Both the position numbers and the translations under genes were made by a program. Positions 28,967 through 37,051 of a stretch of DNA of 37,051 nt are shown here, one piece after another. How positions within the stretch are numbered: the first letter of the stretch is position 1; each line of letters begins with the position of its first letter. The stretch comes from a virus, in IMG/VR virus record IMGVR_UViG_3300042924_005426, positions 1-37,051 of that record; one strand, written 5' to 3'. Below the pieces are notes generated by a model. It worked only from the letters and a program-made list of their open reading frames with translations, had not been told where the DNA came from and ran no database searches.

Positions 28967-29158
28967 TCAGTCCTTCGGGGTGGCGGCCGGCGTGGCCTTC
29001 TTGGCGGGCTTCGTGACCAGCTCGAAGTGGTCGTGGGTGTCGAGGCGTTCGGCGTCGGCGTCGGTCGCGTCGAACTCGTCGCCGGTGGCGACGCGGATCA
29101 GTTGGGATGGCAGCACGACGTCGAGGTCGAGTCCGCCGATGTAGCGGTAACGGGGCAC
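28967..29158 (-). CDS. Small head-tail region protein
   Basis: 63 residues from a GTG 7 bases after AGGAG. Starts MPRYRYIGGLDLDVVLPSQL (first residue from GTG) and has an acidic middle and a Lys/Ala/Pro tail (PAKKATPAATPK). It resembles short proteins placed before the tail tube gene in many siphoviruses, similar in style to the 73-residue protein at 30460. Function is unknown. Confidence 0.65.
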   Translation of the reverse strand: MPRYRYIGGLDLDVVLPSQLIRVATGDEFDATDADAERLDTHDHFELVTKPAKKATPAATPKD

Positions 29159-29171
29159 GGGGTGACTCCTG

Positions 29172-29615
29172 TCAGATACGGGCGCGGATGGCGACGCCGG
29201 AACGGACCACGGCGCCGAACCCGCCCTCGACGGCGCCCTCGTTCAGGCGGGGCTGGGCGATCTCGGCGACGATCACCTCGGCCAGGCCGAGGGTCGGGTC
29301 GTCGCGCACGGCAAGCTCGAACACGCCGAGCAGCTCGAAGGCGCGCTCGGTGGCTTGCTGTTGGCTCAGGCCGGGGCCGATGACCTGCACGATGACGTCA
29401 AGGCGGTAGAACTCGTCACGCTTGCGCGACGTGGTGATGGTGACGAACGCCTGCTCGCCCTGGTCGACGGTGTCGCCGATGATGACCGCCTCGCGGGCGA
29501 GCTCGGCCGGTGCGCCGTAGCAGAGCTGCGGGCGGGCACCGGGCCAGTCGGTGGCCTCGGCGATGTCGACGAGGCGCGCCTTGACGGTCGGGATCGTCGA
29601 CGGCGACCAGGTCAT
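29172..29615 (-). CDS. Putative tail terminator protein
   Basis: 147 residues, ATG sharing one base with the connector stop (TGATG). The helix near the start (TVKARLVDIAEATDWPG), the FYRLDVIVQVIGPG strand, the helix with ERAFELLGVFELAVRDDP, and a final long strand fit the alpha/beta fold of tail terminators. Gene order (connector, terminator, tail tube) supports this. It would cap the tube before joining to the head. Confidence 0.7.
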   Translation of the reverse strand: MTWSPSTIPTVKARLVDIAEATDWPGARPQLCYGAPAELAREAVIIGDTVDQGEQAFVTITTSRKRDEFYRLDVIVQVIGPGLSQQQATERAFELLGVFELAVRDDPTLGLAEVIVAEIAQPRLNEGAVEGGFGAVVRSGVAIRARI

Positions 29616-30463
29616 CAGGCGATGCCCGGTCGGGGTCGGCGCATGCCCTGAAGGACGACGTCGACATCGGGGATGCCGGTCAGCGACCCGCCGCGGCCGG
29701 CGACCGCCAGGGCGTAGGTGCCGCCCACCTCGGACGTGTAGGTGGTGGTGCGCGACGGCAAGCCGGCCTTCGACCGGTTCAGGATGTCGCGCACCCGCAG
29801 GAAGAAGGCTTCGACGGCTTCGCCGGTCGGGCGGTCCCACCCGTGTTCGTAGACGACGGTGGCGGTGCCGGTGCGGAAGCGATCCAGGTGCACCACGCCG
29901 GCGTCGGCCAGCGTGGGGCCGTAGGCGATCGCTGCGCCGTCCAGGGTGACCGACCGCACGGTGCGCACCTCGAAGTGCGGCAGGGTGATGCGGTCCTCGC
30001 CGTCGAGCACGACGACGTGCTGGGCGACCCGTGGCACCAGGGCGTAGCCGATGACCCGCTCGAACTCGTCCTCGACGGCGCGGCGGGCGGCGATGATCTT
30101 CGCCGTCGGGTAGGACTCCTCAGCGGCGAGTGAGGGGTCGGCGTCGCGGATCGCTGCGGTCGAGGCGTAGAACCCGCCGGCGACGTCGATGCGTGTCGTG
30201 ACGGTGCGACCGCCGGCCTCGGACCACGTCGCGGTCAACAGGTCGAGGTCGGTGCGGGCGGGCACGGTGACGGTGCGCAGCGTCGGGTCACCGGTGACGG
30301 TGCCCGTCGCGGTGCCCGCTGCGAGCACCGTCGCTGCCAGGCCGGCGACAGCGACGGTGACCGCACCGGTCGGCTCGACGGGGTCGCCCTGGGCGTCGAG
30401 GATCTGTGCGGTGAGCGTCGCCGAGGCGCCGGTGCGGATGCGCTGGTCGGCGACGCTGTTCAC
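29615..30463 (-). CDS. Head-tail connector with N-terminal Ig-like domain
   Basis: 282 residues from a GTG in a GTGA overlap. Residues 1-95 form a beta-sandwich (Thr/Val/Ala-rich). The second half is the helical connector (KIIAARRAVEDEFERVIGYA) followed by the strand block IAYGPTLADAGVVHLDRF and a WDRP motif, typical of gp6/gp15-type adaptors under the portal. A fused Ig-like domain could decorate the virion. Adaptor role is inferred from order and fold pattern. Confidence 0.72.
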   Translation of the reverse strand: MNSVADQRIRTGASATLTAQILDAQGDPVEPTGAVTVAVAGLAATVLAAGTATGTVTGDPTLRTVTVPARTDLDLLTATWSEAGGRTVTTRIDVAGGFYASTAAIRDADPSLAAEESYPTAKIIAARRAVEDEFERVIGYALVPRVAQHVVVLDGEDRITLPHFEVRTVRSVTLDGAAIAYGPTLADAGVVHLDRFRTGTATVVYEHGWDRPTGEAVEAFFLRVRDILNRSKAGLPSRTTTYTSEVGGTYALAVAGRGGSLTGIPDVDVVLQGMRRPRPGIA

Positions 30464-30681
30464 TGCTCGGCCTTGCGGGCCGGCGCCTTGCGGGCGCGCG
30501 GCTTCGGGGCGGCGGCGTTCTCGGGCGCTTCGATCGTCGCCGACTCGATCACCGCAGCGGTGTCGTCGACGGCGGCCGTCGCGAGGTTCTGTGCGATGAG
30601 CGATGCGGCTTCGTCGTCGGGCAGGTCCAGGACTGCGCCCGAGCTGTAGCCGTTCATCGCGATGTGCGTTCGTACCTTCAC
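30460..30681 (-). CDS. Small protein downstream of the capsid gene
   Basis: 73 residues from a GTG 4 bases after AGGAGG. KVRTHIAMNGYSSGAVLDLP, then DDEAASLIAQNLA, is a short beta-hairpin plus helix module found after capsid genes in many phages, with an Ala/Lys/Arg tail. The role is not known; it may be a head fibre or connector accessory. Confidence 0.68.
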   Translation of the reverse strand: MKVRTHIAMNGYSSGAVLDLPDDEAASLIAQNLATAAVDDTAAVIESATIEAPENAAAPKPRARKAPARKAEQ

Positions 30682-30706
30682 GGGTCCTCCTCGATGGGGG
30701 TGACCG

Positions 30707-30739
30707 TCGACCCCCGGCGGGCGTGCCGCCGGGGGTCGA
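30707..30739 (-). terminator. Hairpin after the major capsid gene
   Basis: A perfect 14-bp stem (TCGACCCCCGGCGG with its complement) and a 5-base loop lie 31 bases after the capsid stop on the minus strand. There is no U-tract. It is likely a partial terminator or RNA-stability structure that raises capsid mRNA relative to downstream genes. Confidence 0.75.
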
Positions 30740-30769
30740 GGTTCCTGATGGGCAGCGGTCAGGCTGCGA

Positions 30770-32005
30770 TCAGGTCGTGTAGGTCAGGACCCGTGCGGCG
30801 GCGGCGTCGACGATGCGGGAGTCCGCACGCGTGATGAACCGCCAGGTCATCAGGTCCGTGTTGAACGCGTAGTCGGCGCTCGACTCGATCCGCACGCCAC
30901 CGGCGATGCGGACCATGAGGCCCTTGGACCAGTCGCCGAAGGCGATGCCCTTGGTGCCGTTGGTCTGCACCGTCGGCATCGCCGGATCGGTGAAGATCGG
31001 GTAGCCCGACAGGACGTCGGGCTGGCCGGCCTGGAGGGACGGCTGCCACAGGAACTGACCGGTGCCGGTGCCCTCACGCAGGCGCCGGAGCTGGAGGGTC
31101 ACCGAGTCGTTGCAGATGAACGACGCGTTCGCCCGGTACGGCCTGGTGATCGAGTGCACCAGCGTCAGGATGTCGTTGTAGGTGAACCCGCCGGCGACCG
31201 AACCGGTCGCGGATGCCACCGACGTGAAGCCGTTCGTGCCGTTGATGCCGGTCGGCTGGGAGGAACCGGTGCCGCTGATGAAGGCGGCGCCGATGCCGTT
31301 GCCCAGCGCCTCGCCGCCGCGGCGGGCGAGGAACTCCACGACGTTGACGGCGTTGTCGGCGAGCAGCTCGGAGCTGACCTGCGCCAGGAACGCGTACTTG
31401 TACGCGCCGATCGTGGTCTGACCGAAGGTCGGCTCGGACACGCCGATGGTGCCGGCCTCGGCGACGAGCGCCGCTGCGGGGTAGTTCGCCGACGCTGCGG
31501 TCGGGACCTGGATCGGGTTGCCCGACTCGGTCTCGACGAGCAGCGCGTTGGCGGCGAGGACCGTGGAGGTCTCGCGCATCGCCTCGATGAGTGTCTCGTA
31601 GAACCCGGTGGGGACGGTGTTCAGGCCGGCGGCGGCGGTCAGGCCGGACAGGACGCGGGACTCAGCGGCGGCGGGACCGAAGTCGGCCGACCGGCGCTCA
31701 CCGCGGCCCATCGAGCGCAGGATGTCGGAGTCCGACGGGGTGGCCTCGGTGGTGGCCTCGTCGCGGGACTCCGCCGCGCCGTAGCGCTCGAGGGTGGCGG
31801 CGATGTCGGCGTCGCGCTGCTCGAGCTCGACGACGGACTGCAAGCGGGCGTCCATCGCGTCGAGCTCGGCGTTGCCGCGCTGCCACGATGCCTCCTCCTC
31901 TGCGGAGAAGTCGCGGCCCTCGGTGGCGGCGCGGTCGGACACCTCGCGCATGGCGGCCCATGCCTTCTGGCGCGCCTCGATGAGGCGCTTGATCTCGGGG
32001 TTCAT
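30770..32005 (-). CDS. Major capsid protein (HK97 fold)
   Basis: 411 residues. The ATG at 32005 is preferred because it lies 8 bases after AGGAG; a GTG at 32014 is too close. Residues 1-100 are a helical coiled-coil delta domain (LIEARQKAWAAMREVSDRAA) that serves as a built-in scaffold and is removed by the protease upstream. The rest shows HK97 features: VPTGFYETLIEAMRETS, AEAGTIGVSEPTFGQ, QVSSELLADNAVN, and an E-loop region. It forms the icosahedral shell. Confidence 0.94.
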   Translation of the reverse strand: MNPEIKRLIEARQKAWAAMREVSDRAATEGRDFSAEEEASWQRGNAELDAMDARLQSVVELEQRDADIAATLERYGAAESRDEATTEATPSDSDILRSMGRGERRSADFGPAAAESRVLSGLTAAAGLNTVPTGFYETLIEAMRETSTVLAANALLVETESGNPIQVPTAASANYPAAALVAEAGTIGVSEPTFGQTTIGAYKYAFLAQVSSELLADNAVNVVEFLARRGGEALGNGIGAAFISGTGSSQPTGINGTNGFTSVASATGSVAGGFTYNDILTLVHSITRPYRANASFICNDSVTLQLRRLREGTGTGQFLWQPSLQAGQPDVLSGYPIFTDPAMPTVQTNGTKGIAFGDWSKGLMVRIAGGVRIESSADYAFNTDLMTWRFITRADSRIVDAAAARVLTYTT

Positions 32006-32028
32006 GTTCTGCACTCCTGTGCGGTGGC

Positions 32029-32046
32029 GGGCGCGGCGACGCGCCC
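32029..32046. repeat. Short hairpin upstream of the capsid gene
   Basis: GGGCGCG (32029-32035) and CGCGCCC (32040-32046) pair perfectly with a 4-base GCGA loop in the 83-base gap between protease stop and capsid start. With the hairpin at 30707 it brackets the capsid message and may mark processing or stability. Confidence 0.5.
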
Positions 32047-32088
32047 GTGGGAACGGGTGGGGGTGCTGGGCTGCGTTGCGCGCGGGCG

Positions 32089-32787
32089 TCAGCGGGTGGG
32101 TGGGTTGCGGCGACCACGCCGCGGTGCCTGGTCCTCGCCCTGGTTGTCGACCGGGGGCGTGGGGGCTTCGTCCTGCGCTGCTGCCAGGTCGGGCAGGTCG
32201 CGCAGGATCAGGTCGGTCAGTGCGCCCGTTCGGGCGGCTTCGGTGACCTGCTCGATCGGCAGGTCGACGAACGATGCGAGCGACCGCAGGGCGACGGCGT
32301 TGCCGGCGTCCTGGGTCGACAGGTAGGCGGGTGCGGCAACCGGGCCGAGCTCGTACAGCTCGACGCTGCGCAGGGTGCGCAGCGGGAACCCCTGCTCAGT
32401 GGTGCCCCACTCGTCGTCACGGGTGGCGAAGGTGAACGATGCGCCGGGCAGCTTGCCGGTGCGCACCTTCGCCATCGCCCGCACGGCGTCGGGGTCCTCG
32501 GGGTCGAGGGTCATCGCGAAGCGCAGGCCGGTGCCGTCGGGCTCGACGGCGAGGGTGCCCGACTCGGTCGTCGCCAGTAGCCACGACACGTCGTGGTTCA
32601 CTGCGCCGAGGATGTTGCGCCCGGTCGACAGGGTCGTGGTGAACGCCTCGGGGTCGACCTGCTCGACGAACCCGCCGAGGTTCTGTGACAAGCGGTTGAA
32701 CACGGCGCCGTAGCCGGTGAGCACCGGCGCCGCACCGTCCTCGGTGCGCACCTCGATCGGCGTGGAGTGGTAGCGGAGTTCCTTCAC
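32089..32787 (-). CDS. Prohead (capsid maturation) protease
   Basis: 232 residues from a GTG that follows AGGAGG and overlaps the portal stop (GTGA). It belongs to the HK97 prohead protease family (peptidase S78): GYGAVFNRLSQNLGGFVEQV at the start, catalytic His65 in NHD, and Ser117 in GKLPGASFTF. The C-terminal 60 residues are Pro/Asp/Arg-rich. It cleaves the capsid delta domain during maturation. Confidence 0.9.
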   Translation of the reverse strand: MKELRYHSTPIEVRTEDGAAPVLTGYGAVFNRLSQNLGGFVEQVDPEAFTTTLSTGRNILGAVNHDVSWLLATTESGTLAVEPDGTGLRFAMTLDPEDPDAVRAMAKVRTGKLPGASFTFATRDDEWGTTEQGFPLRTLRSVELYELGPVAAPAYLSTQDAGNAVALRSLASFVDLPIEQVTEAARTGALTDLILRDLPDLAAAQDEAPTPPVDNQGEDQAPRRGRRNPPTR

Positions 32788-34043
32788 GGCATGCCTCCTG
32801 GTGCCGCCGGCGGCGGGTCGGGCATCGAGCCCTCGAGGCCTGCGCCGGCACGGTTGGCGATCGTTCGTGCCTCGTCGGCGGTGATGACGACACCGACCCC
32901 GAGGTAGATCTTCTGAATGAGCTCGGCGATCGAGCGGGCGTCGTTCTCGCCGTCGGCGGTGCCGACCATCGGTGGCCGGTCCTCGAGCTCGCGCACCTCG
33001 TCGATGGTCATGAACCCCGACCCGAGGGCGGTCTGATAGGCGGCGTAACGGGTCGGCAGGTCCGACCGCAACAGCGCAGCGGTGTTGAACCTCACGAACC
33101 GCGGCCGCGGCATCTGCGCGGTGAGCACTTCCTGAATGAGCACGAGGTCGGCATTGATCGAGTCGACCAGGAACTGCTGCACCTGCTGTTCGCGGTTCGC
33201 GTAGGTGACCGACTGCCCCGAGCTGGCGATGCCGATCTTCTCGGGCGGCACGCCGAAGATCTGGCAGATGTCGACCTGAGCGTGGCGCATCGTGGCGAGG
33301 AACTGCGACTCGTCCGCGTTGACCTTGACGTGCTCGACGGACAGGCCGCCGCCGAGCACCGCCGGCCGGCGTCGGCGCCAGGACTGCGTCACCCGCTCGC
33401 GGATCGCTTCGGCCGACGCCGCGTCGAGCATCTGGTCTGACCGGATGATCGTCGAGGGCACCGCACCGTTGCGGAACCAGTCGCGCCCGAACTCCTGCGC
33501 GCGGATCGACAGCTCGATCAGGCCCGAGCGCCGCAACGGCGAGATGCCGAACTGCGAGCCGGGGACGGGGAACCCCGGCACGATGACCAGGTTCTCGACG
33601 CGGAACGACTGGCCGTTGTAGCTGATCGTCGGGCGCGCCATCGTCGCTGACTCCGACACCGACACGAGCGCTGGGTCGAGCCACTCCACGCGGGTCGGCC
33701 AGCCGGCGGCGTCGCGGGCGACCACGGCGCCGAAGGCGTTGCCCCACAGGTCACGACTGATCGACATCTGGCGCAACCAGTGCGACCGCGGCAGCTTGGA
33801 CGGGGCGTCGATCAGTGCCGATGGCACCACCTCTGCCATGCCGTCGGCGCCGGCGCGGTAGGCGTTCACCGGTAGCTGGGCGATGGTGTTCGCCCGAAGC
33901 TGCACGCATGCGATGACGGCGGACAGCTTCAGGCCGTCGACGACACGGTGCGTCGACTCGTCGGGGCGCCAGTCGCCACCGCTACCCCACACGTCCTGGA
34001 ACGTGAGCCCGCGTTCCTCGCGTGCGAACAGGCCGCCGAGCAT
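32784..34043 (-). CDS. Portal protein (HK97 family)
   Basis: 419 residues from the ATG at 34043, which shares one base with the stop before it (TGATG). Typical portal motifs: VDGLKLSAVIACVQLRANTI, LPVNAYR, DLWGNAFGAVV, GISPLRRSGLIEL, FGVPPEKIGIASSGQSVTYA with a Q-rich stretch, and LPTRYAAYQTALGSGFMTID. It forms the dodecameric DNA gate and binds terminase. Its C-terminal tail is Pro/Gly-rich. Confidence 0.93.
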   Translation of the reverse strand: MLGGLFAREERGLTFQDVWGSGGDWRPDESTHRVVDGLKLSAVIACVQLRANTIAQLPVNAYRAGADGMAEVVPSALIDAPSKLPRSHWLRQMSISRDLWGNAFGAVVARDAAGWPTRVEWLDPALVSVSESATMARPTISYNGQSFRVENLVIVPGFPVPGSQFGISPLRRSGLIELSIRAQEFGRDWFRNGAVPSTIIRSDQMLDAASAEAIRERVTQSWRRRRPAVLGGGLSVEHVKVNADESQFLATMRHAQVDICQIFGVPPEKIGIASSGQSVTYANREQQVQQFLVDSINADLVLIQEVLTAQMPRPRFVRFNTAALLRSDLPTRYAAYQTALGSGFMTIDEVRELEDRPPMVGTADGENDARSIAELIQKIYLGVGVVITADEARTIANRAGAGLEGSMPDPPPAAPGGMP

Positions 34044-34189
34044 CAGGCCGCCGCCCGCTCGATCGCCACGCCGATCGCCACGGCGAACACGCCGGCGAGC
34101 ACCATCGCCGCCGGCGGCGACCACAGCGAGACTCCTGCCACGACGAGGGCGGCGCCGGCGATCTGGATGATGGCGGCGAACACTCGCAT
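34043..34189 (-). CDS. 48-residue membrane protein between terminase and portal
   Basis: ATG at 34189 preceded by GAGGT. Two adjacent hydrophobic stretches (VFAAIIQIAGAALVVAGVSL and AAMVLAGVFAVAIGVAIE) make a probable two-span hairpin. It ends at the portal start (TGATG). A membrane peptide at this place is unusual among packaging genes; function is unknown. Confidence 0.65.
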   Translation of the reverse strand: MRVFAAIIQIAGAALVVAGVSLWSPPAAMVLAGVFAVAIGVAIERAAA

Positions 34190-34205
34190 CGGGGAACCTC
34201 TCGGG

Positions 34206-35660
34206 TCAGTACGCGAACACGGGCAGCGGGGCGGCGGGGGCTTCGGTGGGCAGCAGTGCGCGGGCGACGGTGGCGGCGACGAGCGGGGCGATCGACACCG
34301 ACACGCTGCGCGAGCTCCACGCCCACCCGTCACCGAGGGCGCGTTCGGTGGCGTCGGTGCCCGCCGCGTCCATCGGACCTTGGCCGGCCAGGCGGCGCAG
34401 TCGGTCCTCGATCACGTCGAAGTAGAACGCCGAGCAGGCGCCCTTGTAGGCGGCCATGCCCAACACCTCGACGGTCACGTCTAGGCCGGCTTCGGCGAGC
34501 GCCGCCTGCACGGCGTCGACCTGGGCGGCCGCAGCGCCGCCGCCGTTGCACCCGACCGCCACCGGCCGCCAGCGGCGGACCATGTCGACGATCTTCGCGG
34601 GTAGCCACCCGGTGCCACGGTCGTGCGCTGCGAGCTCCACGAACGGTGCCCGCACGTCACCGGCGCCGACGACGACCGACGACACCGACCCATCGCGCGA
34701 CACGTCGAACCCGATCGTCACACCACCAGGCGCAACCGGCACCGGCGGTTCGTCCACGACGCACCGCTCCCACTCGCCCGGTGGGAACTTCGCCACGTCC
34801 TCGCGTGCCACGATCGGCCGCTCAGGGACGCCGAGGCGTTCACGGCAGAACTCGCCCGGCATGTCCGCCAGGGCGGCGAGCTCGGAGCGGACGAACTCCT
34901 CGGAGATGCGGATGCCGAGGGCGGGGTTCGCCCGATACCAGGCGTCGGCGTCCTCGACGTCGACGCCTTCGTCGTTGCCCCACTCGGCGTAGAACAGGCG
35001 GTCACCGTCGCCCTCGCGGCCGCGACGCACCACGCCGTGCAACACCGCCGAGGTCGCCATCGGCGCCGACGACGTGTACCAAACCTGCGGGTCAGGGCGG
35101 GCCGACAGGGTCGGCAGGAGGGCGCCCATCATCTGCGGCGTCAGGGCGAACGCCTCATCGAGGTACACGGCGTCGCCCGACATGCCACGCCCCGACCCCG
35201 ACGAGCGGGCGAGGAAGCGCAGGCGTTCGCCGGTCTTGAGCTCGATGGCCTGCTCGCCGGCGCCGCGGCGGATGCGCGCCACCCGGCGGTCGAGCTCGGG
35301 GCAGGACTCGACGAGGGCGACCATGCGCAGGAAGTGCTCGAAGCAGGTCTTGAACTCGTGAGCGGTGTGCACCTGTAGGCGTTCGTGCAACAGGAACAGG
35401 CCGGCGAGCTGGCGCGCCTCGAGCACCGACCCCTTGCCGTTCTGGCGGCCGACGATGACGGCCACCTCGAACGCTGCCCAGCGGTGGGCGTCATCCTCGG
35501 CCAGGGCGTGGTCGAGGCACCAGGCCTGCCACGGGTCCAGGTGCAAGCCGGCCATCGCGGCCAGCTCGACGGCTTCAGGCCCGGCGCTGGCGCTTGCGCG
35601 GGGCAGCAGGCTTGCCGTCGGCGTCTGCGATCCGATCCTGTCGGCGACGATCGAGCTCAT
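34206..35660 (-). CDS. terL: Terminase large subunit
   Basis: 484 residues. ATPase: LHLDPWQ adenine motif near 40, variant Walker A GRQNGKG at 71-77, and Walker B AVYLDEA at 164-170. Nuclease: IGFDVSRDGS around Asp319 and a later D-V-I-E-D-R-L segment with acidic residues. It cuts and pumps phage DNA into the prohead. The start overlaps the preceding gene by 86 bases, and the N-terminal LPRASASAGPEAVELA is characteristic of actinophage large terminases, which supports this start. Confidence 0.93.
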   Translation of the reverse strand: MSSIVADRIGSQTPTASLLPRASASAGPEAVELAAMAGLHLDPWQAWCLDHALAEDDAHRWAAFEVAVIVGRQNGKGSVLEARQLAGLFLLHERLQVHTAHEFKTCFEHFLRMVALVESCPELDRRVARIRRGAGEQAIELKTGERLRFLARSSGSGRGMSGDAVYLDEAFALTPQMMGALLPTLSARPDPQVWYTSSAPMATSAVLHGVVRRGREGDGDRLFYAEWGNDEGVDVEDADAWYRANPALGIRISEEFVRSELAALADMPGEFCRERLGVPERPIVAREDVAKFPPGEWERCVVDEPPVPVAPGGVTIGFDVSRDGSVSSVVVGAGDVRAPFVELAAHDRGTGWLPAKIVDMVRRWRPVAVGCNGGGAAAAQVDAVQAALAEAGLDVTVEVLGMAAYKGACSAFYFDVIEDRLRRLAGQGPMDAAGTDATERALGDGWAWSSRSVSVSIAPLVAATVARALLPTEAPAAPLPVFAY

Positions 35661-35844
35661 CGAGTGCGGACACCTCCACGCCGGTGGCGAGGTCGTCGAG
35701 TTCGGCGAGGATCGCCGAGAGGCGGCCGGCGATCTGGGCGATGACCGTCGGCGGGGCGAGGTCCATGTCGGCGGCGAGGCGGTCGCGCATCGCCTCGAGG
35801 GTGATGCGCCGGTCGCCGGTGCGGGCGGCGTCGGAGATGGTCAT
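35575..35844 (-). CDS. Putative small terminase subunit
   Basis: 89 residues, ATG sharing one base with the HNH stop (TGATG). A helical N-terminal part (DRRITLEAMRDRLAADMDLA), a second helix (AQIAGRLSAILAELDDLA), then a basic tail (APRKRQRRA) fit the small, often DNA-binding terminase partners that precede the large subunit in actinophages. No classical HTH is evident. Placement is the main argument. Confidence 0.62.
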   Translation of the reverse strand: MTISDAARTGDRRITLEAMRDRLAADMDLAPPTVIAQIAGRLSAILAELDDLATGVEVSALDELDRRRQDRIADADGKPAAPRKRQRRA

Positions 35845-36926
35845 CAGCCAACCAATCTGAGTTGGGCGTTACCGCGATCACTGCGGCGCATGTTGCAGTC
35901 GCGATGCGCTAAGGCGACGTTGTCCCATGTGTGGGTGCCGCCGGCGGCGATCGGGATCAGGTGGTCAGCGGTCGGTGACTTCGGATGAAGTTGGCCGACC
36001 GCCTTGAGGACTCGCTTGCCGCACAGGTGGCAGCGCCACCCATCGCGCCTAGCAAGGTCGCGCAGGTCGATGTCATCACCGGCCGACATGGCGACGAGGC
36101 GCTTGGCGGTGTTGATGCCCTTACGCATCGCCTCGTGCACGAACCTGCACCAGTTGCAGCGGTTCGCCGTGTTTCTTGATGGTCTGCACGATGGCCACCC
36201 ACAGTCGTCACAGTTGACGAGGTCTGTGGAGGCACGCATTCGCCGTTTGCGTGCCGACTTAGCGCGAGACATATTGCGGCAGAAGTCGGAACAGAAGCGA
36301 GCGTTGCGGTTACCCGGCAATTCGGTGCCGGGGATGGCTGCGGCACAGACCTTGCACGATCGCGGCGGAAACCCAGGGTCGATGCCAAAGTTGTTGAAGC
36401 GACACACCTTCGGGAGACAAGTGCCACAGTAGGAGTAACGAGTGCCGCCACCACGATGAAACGGCGAGTCACAGCCGGCACACCGGGCGCCTTCTGGCGC
36501 TTTCGGAAGTTGGCGCACGACGACAATGTCGGCCCGCCGGGCCATCAGCACATCAAGGCGGGCGGTCAGCTCATCGTCCAGTCGCGGGAACAACTCGTCG
36601 GCGCGCTTCTCAGCGCGACGCCGACGTTGCTCAAGTCTGGAAGCGGCCGCGCACTCGTCGCCGCAGAACTTGCCGTCGCCGAAGATCGCGACGCCGCAGG
36701 CACACCACCTATCGGGCTTCGGGAGATAGGCGCCGTGGTCCTTCGGAATCCGGCACTTGTTCAGGCCGAGGTCGTAGATGCCGGCGATGCACCCCAGCTC
36801 AGCGTACCGGCGCTGATAGCCACGCTTGTCGGACCACTCGCCGTGAGGCGGCAGGCACCTGGTGCAGAACTTCCGGCTTCGACCGTCAAGGTCGTGGTCG
36901 CACACAAGGCATGTAGCGTCGGTCAT
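35844..36926 (-). CDS. HNH endonuclease with five upstream zinc-ribbon modules
   Basis: 360 residues; ATG 5 bases after AGGAGGTG. Five CxxC-type pairs of pairs precede the nuclease: Cys 6/9 with 21/24, 75/77 with 88/92, 149/152 with 167/170, 191/194 with 212/216, and 239/242 with 257/260. The C-terminal HNH domain has CHLC at 299-302, DH at 321-322, N336 and H341 followed by C344. HNH proteins beside terminase often assist DNA packaging; the zinc array could give DNA specificity, as in homing enzymes. Codon use appears less GC3-biased than neighbours, so the gene may be a recent arrival. Confidence 0.82.
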   Translation of the reverse strand: MTDATCLVCDHDLDGRSRKFCTRCLPPHGEWSDKRGYQRRYAELGCIAGIYDLGLNKCRIPKDHGAYLPKPDRWCACGVAIFGDGKFCGDECAAASRLEQRRRRAEKRADELFPRLDDELTARLDVLMARRADIVVVRQLPKAPEGARCAGCDSPFHRGGGTRYSYCGTCLPKVCRFNNFGIDPGFPPRSCKVCAAAIPGTELPGNRNARFCSDFCRNMSRAKSARKRRMRASTDLVNCDDCGWPSCRPSRNTANRCNWCRFVHEAMRKGINTAKRLVAMSAGDDIDLRDLARRDGWRCHLCGKRVLKAVGQLHPKSPTADHLIPIAAGGTHTWDNVALAHRDCNMRRSDRGNAQLRLVG

Positions 36927-37051
36927 GTCGGCACCTCCTGGGGGTGTCGGCCACGGCCGGGGCTGTTGACGCAGCGCCCGGCCACTCGGTTGTCGGCGTC
37001 AGGGGGCCGCGGTCGCGATCCCCCCCGTCGCTCGGATTCAGAGACGTTGAG

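Noticed and set aside
32006-32014. GTG start three codons upstream for the major capsid protein
   Set aside because: It lies only one base after the AGGAG. The ATG at 32005 has proper 8-base spacing.
1-37051. tRNA genes, insertion sequences, reverse transcriptase or diversity-generating repeats
   Set aside because: None was recognised by eye. No transposase or reverse transcriptase motif appears in any long frame. A tRNA scan would be needed to exclude a tRNA.

Overview
The window looks like most or all of a temperate siphovirus genome (or integrated prophage) of a high-GC actinobacterium. The evidence for an actinobacterial host is the very high GC and GC3, a WhiB-family regulator, a 'GRQNGKG' actinophage-type large terminase, leaderless-type promoters and GTG-rich starts. 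I see no mycolate esterase (lysin B), which argues weakly against a mycolic-acid host. I cannot name the host genus. Nearly all genes are on the minus strand and tightly packed, most joined by 1-base (TGATG) or 4-base (ATGA, GTGA) stop/start overlaps. No stretch over 300 bases lacks a gene; the largest gaps are 11187-11327, 36927-37051, 344-445 and 13111-13187.

Read in the direction of transcription from the right end, the late operon (36926 down to 20351) runs: multi-zinc-finger HNH nuclease, putative small terminase, large terminase, small membrane protein, portal, prohead protease, major capsid, head-tail connector, tail terminator, tail tube, tail completion, two tail assembly chaperones (linked by a canonical -1 slippery heptamer G GGA AAC), tape measure, large minor tail protein, a C1q-like tail protein, a holin candidate, an M15-type endolysin, a small HTH-like protein and a metallophosphoesterase. 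A plus-strand three-gene insert (19661-20363), with its own apparently leaderless promoter, converges on it. A second minus operon (19559 down to 13188) opens with another holin-like peptide and encodes a set of tail or fibre proteins. It ends in a 912-residue fibre that carries a ConA-like domain, a complete alpha/beta-hydrolase triad and nine exact-length 24-residue repeats.

The lysogeny module has a plus-strand XRE repressor and tyrosine integrase (11896-13110) and a divergent excisionase. Three phased TTGC-type sites lie between them. The early operon (11186 down to 47) encodes a Cas4-like nuclease, a probable ssDNA-binding protein, WhiB, a SNF2-helicase/DNA-methyltransferase fusion, RusA, a C5-cytosine methyltransferase, a primase-polymerase/helicase, a zinc-finger protein and an HNH nuclease.

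Two observations stand out. First, a 212-codon ORF is nested in another frame inside the cytosine methyltransferase gene (3700-4338), with its own strong ribosome binding site and, in its 3' half, a better GC3 bias than the methyltransferase frame. Second, eight copies of GGGACGCGG, a hairpin and a perfect DnaA box (TTATCCACA) are packed inside the 3' end of the primase-helicase gene. This looks like a lambda-style replication origin embedded in the replication gene.
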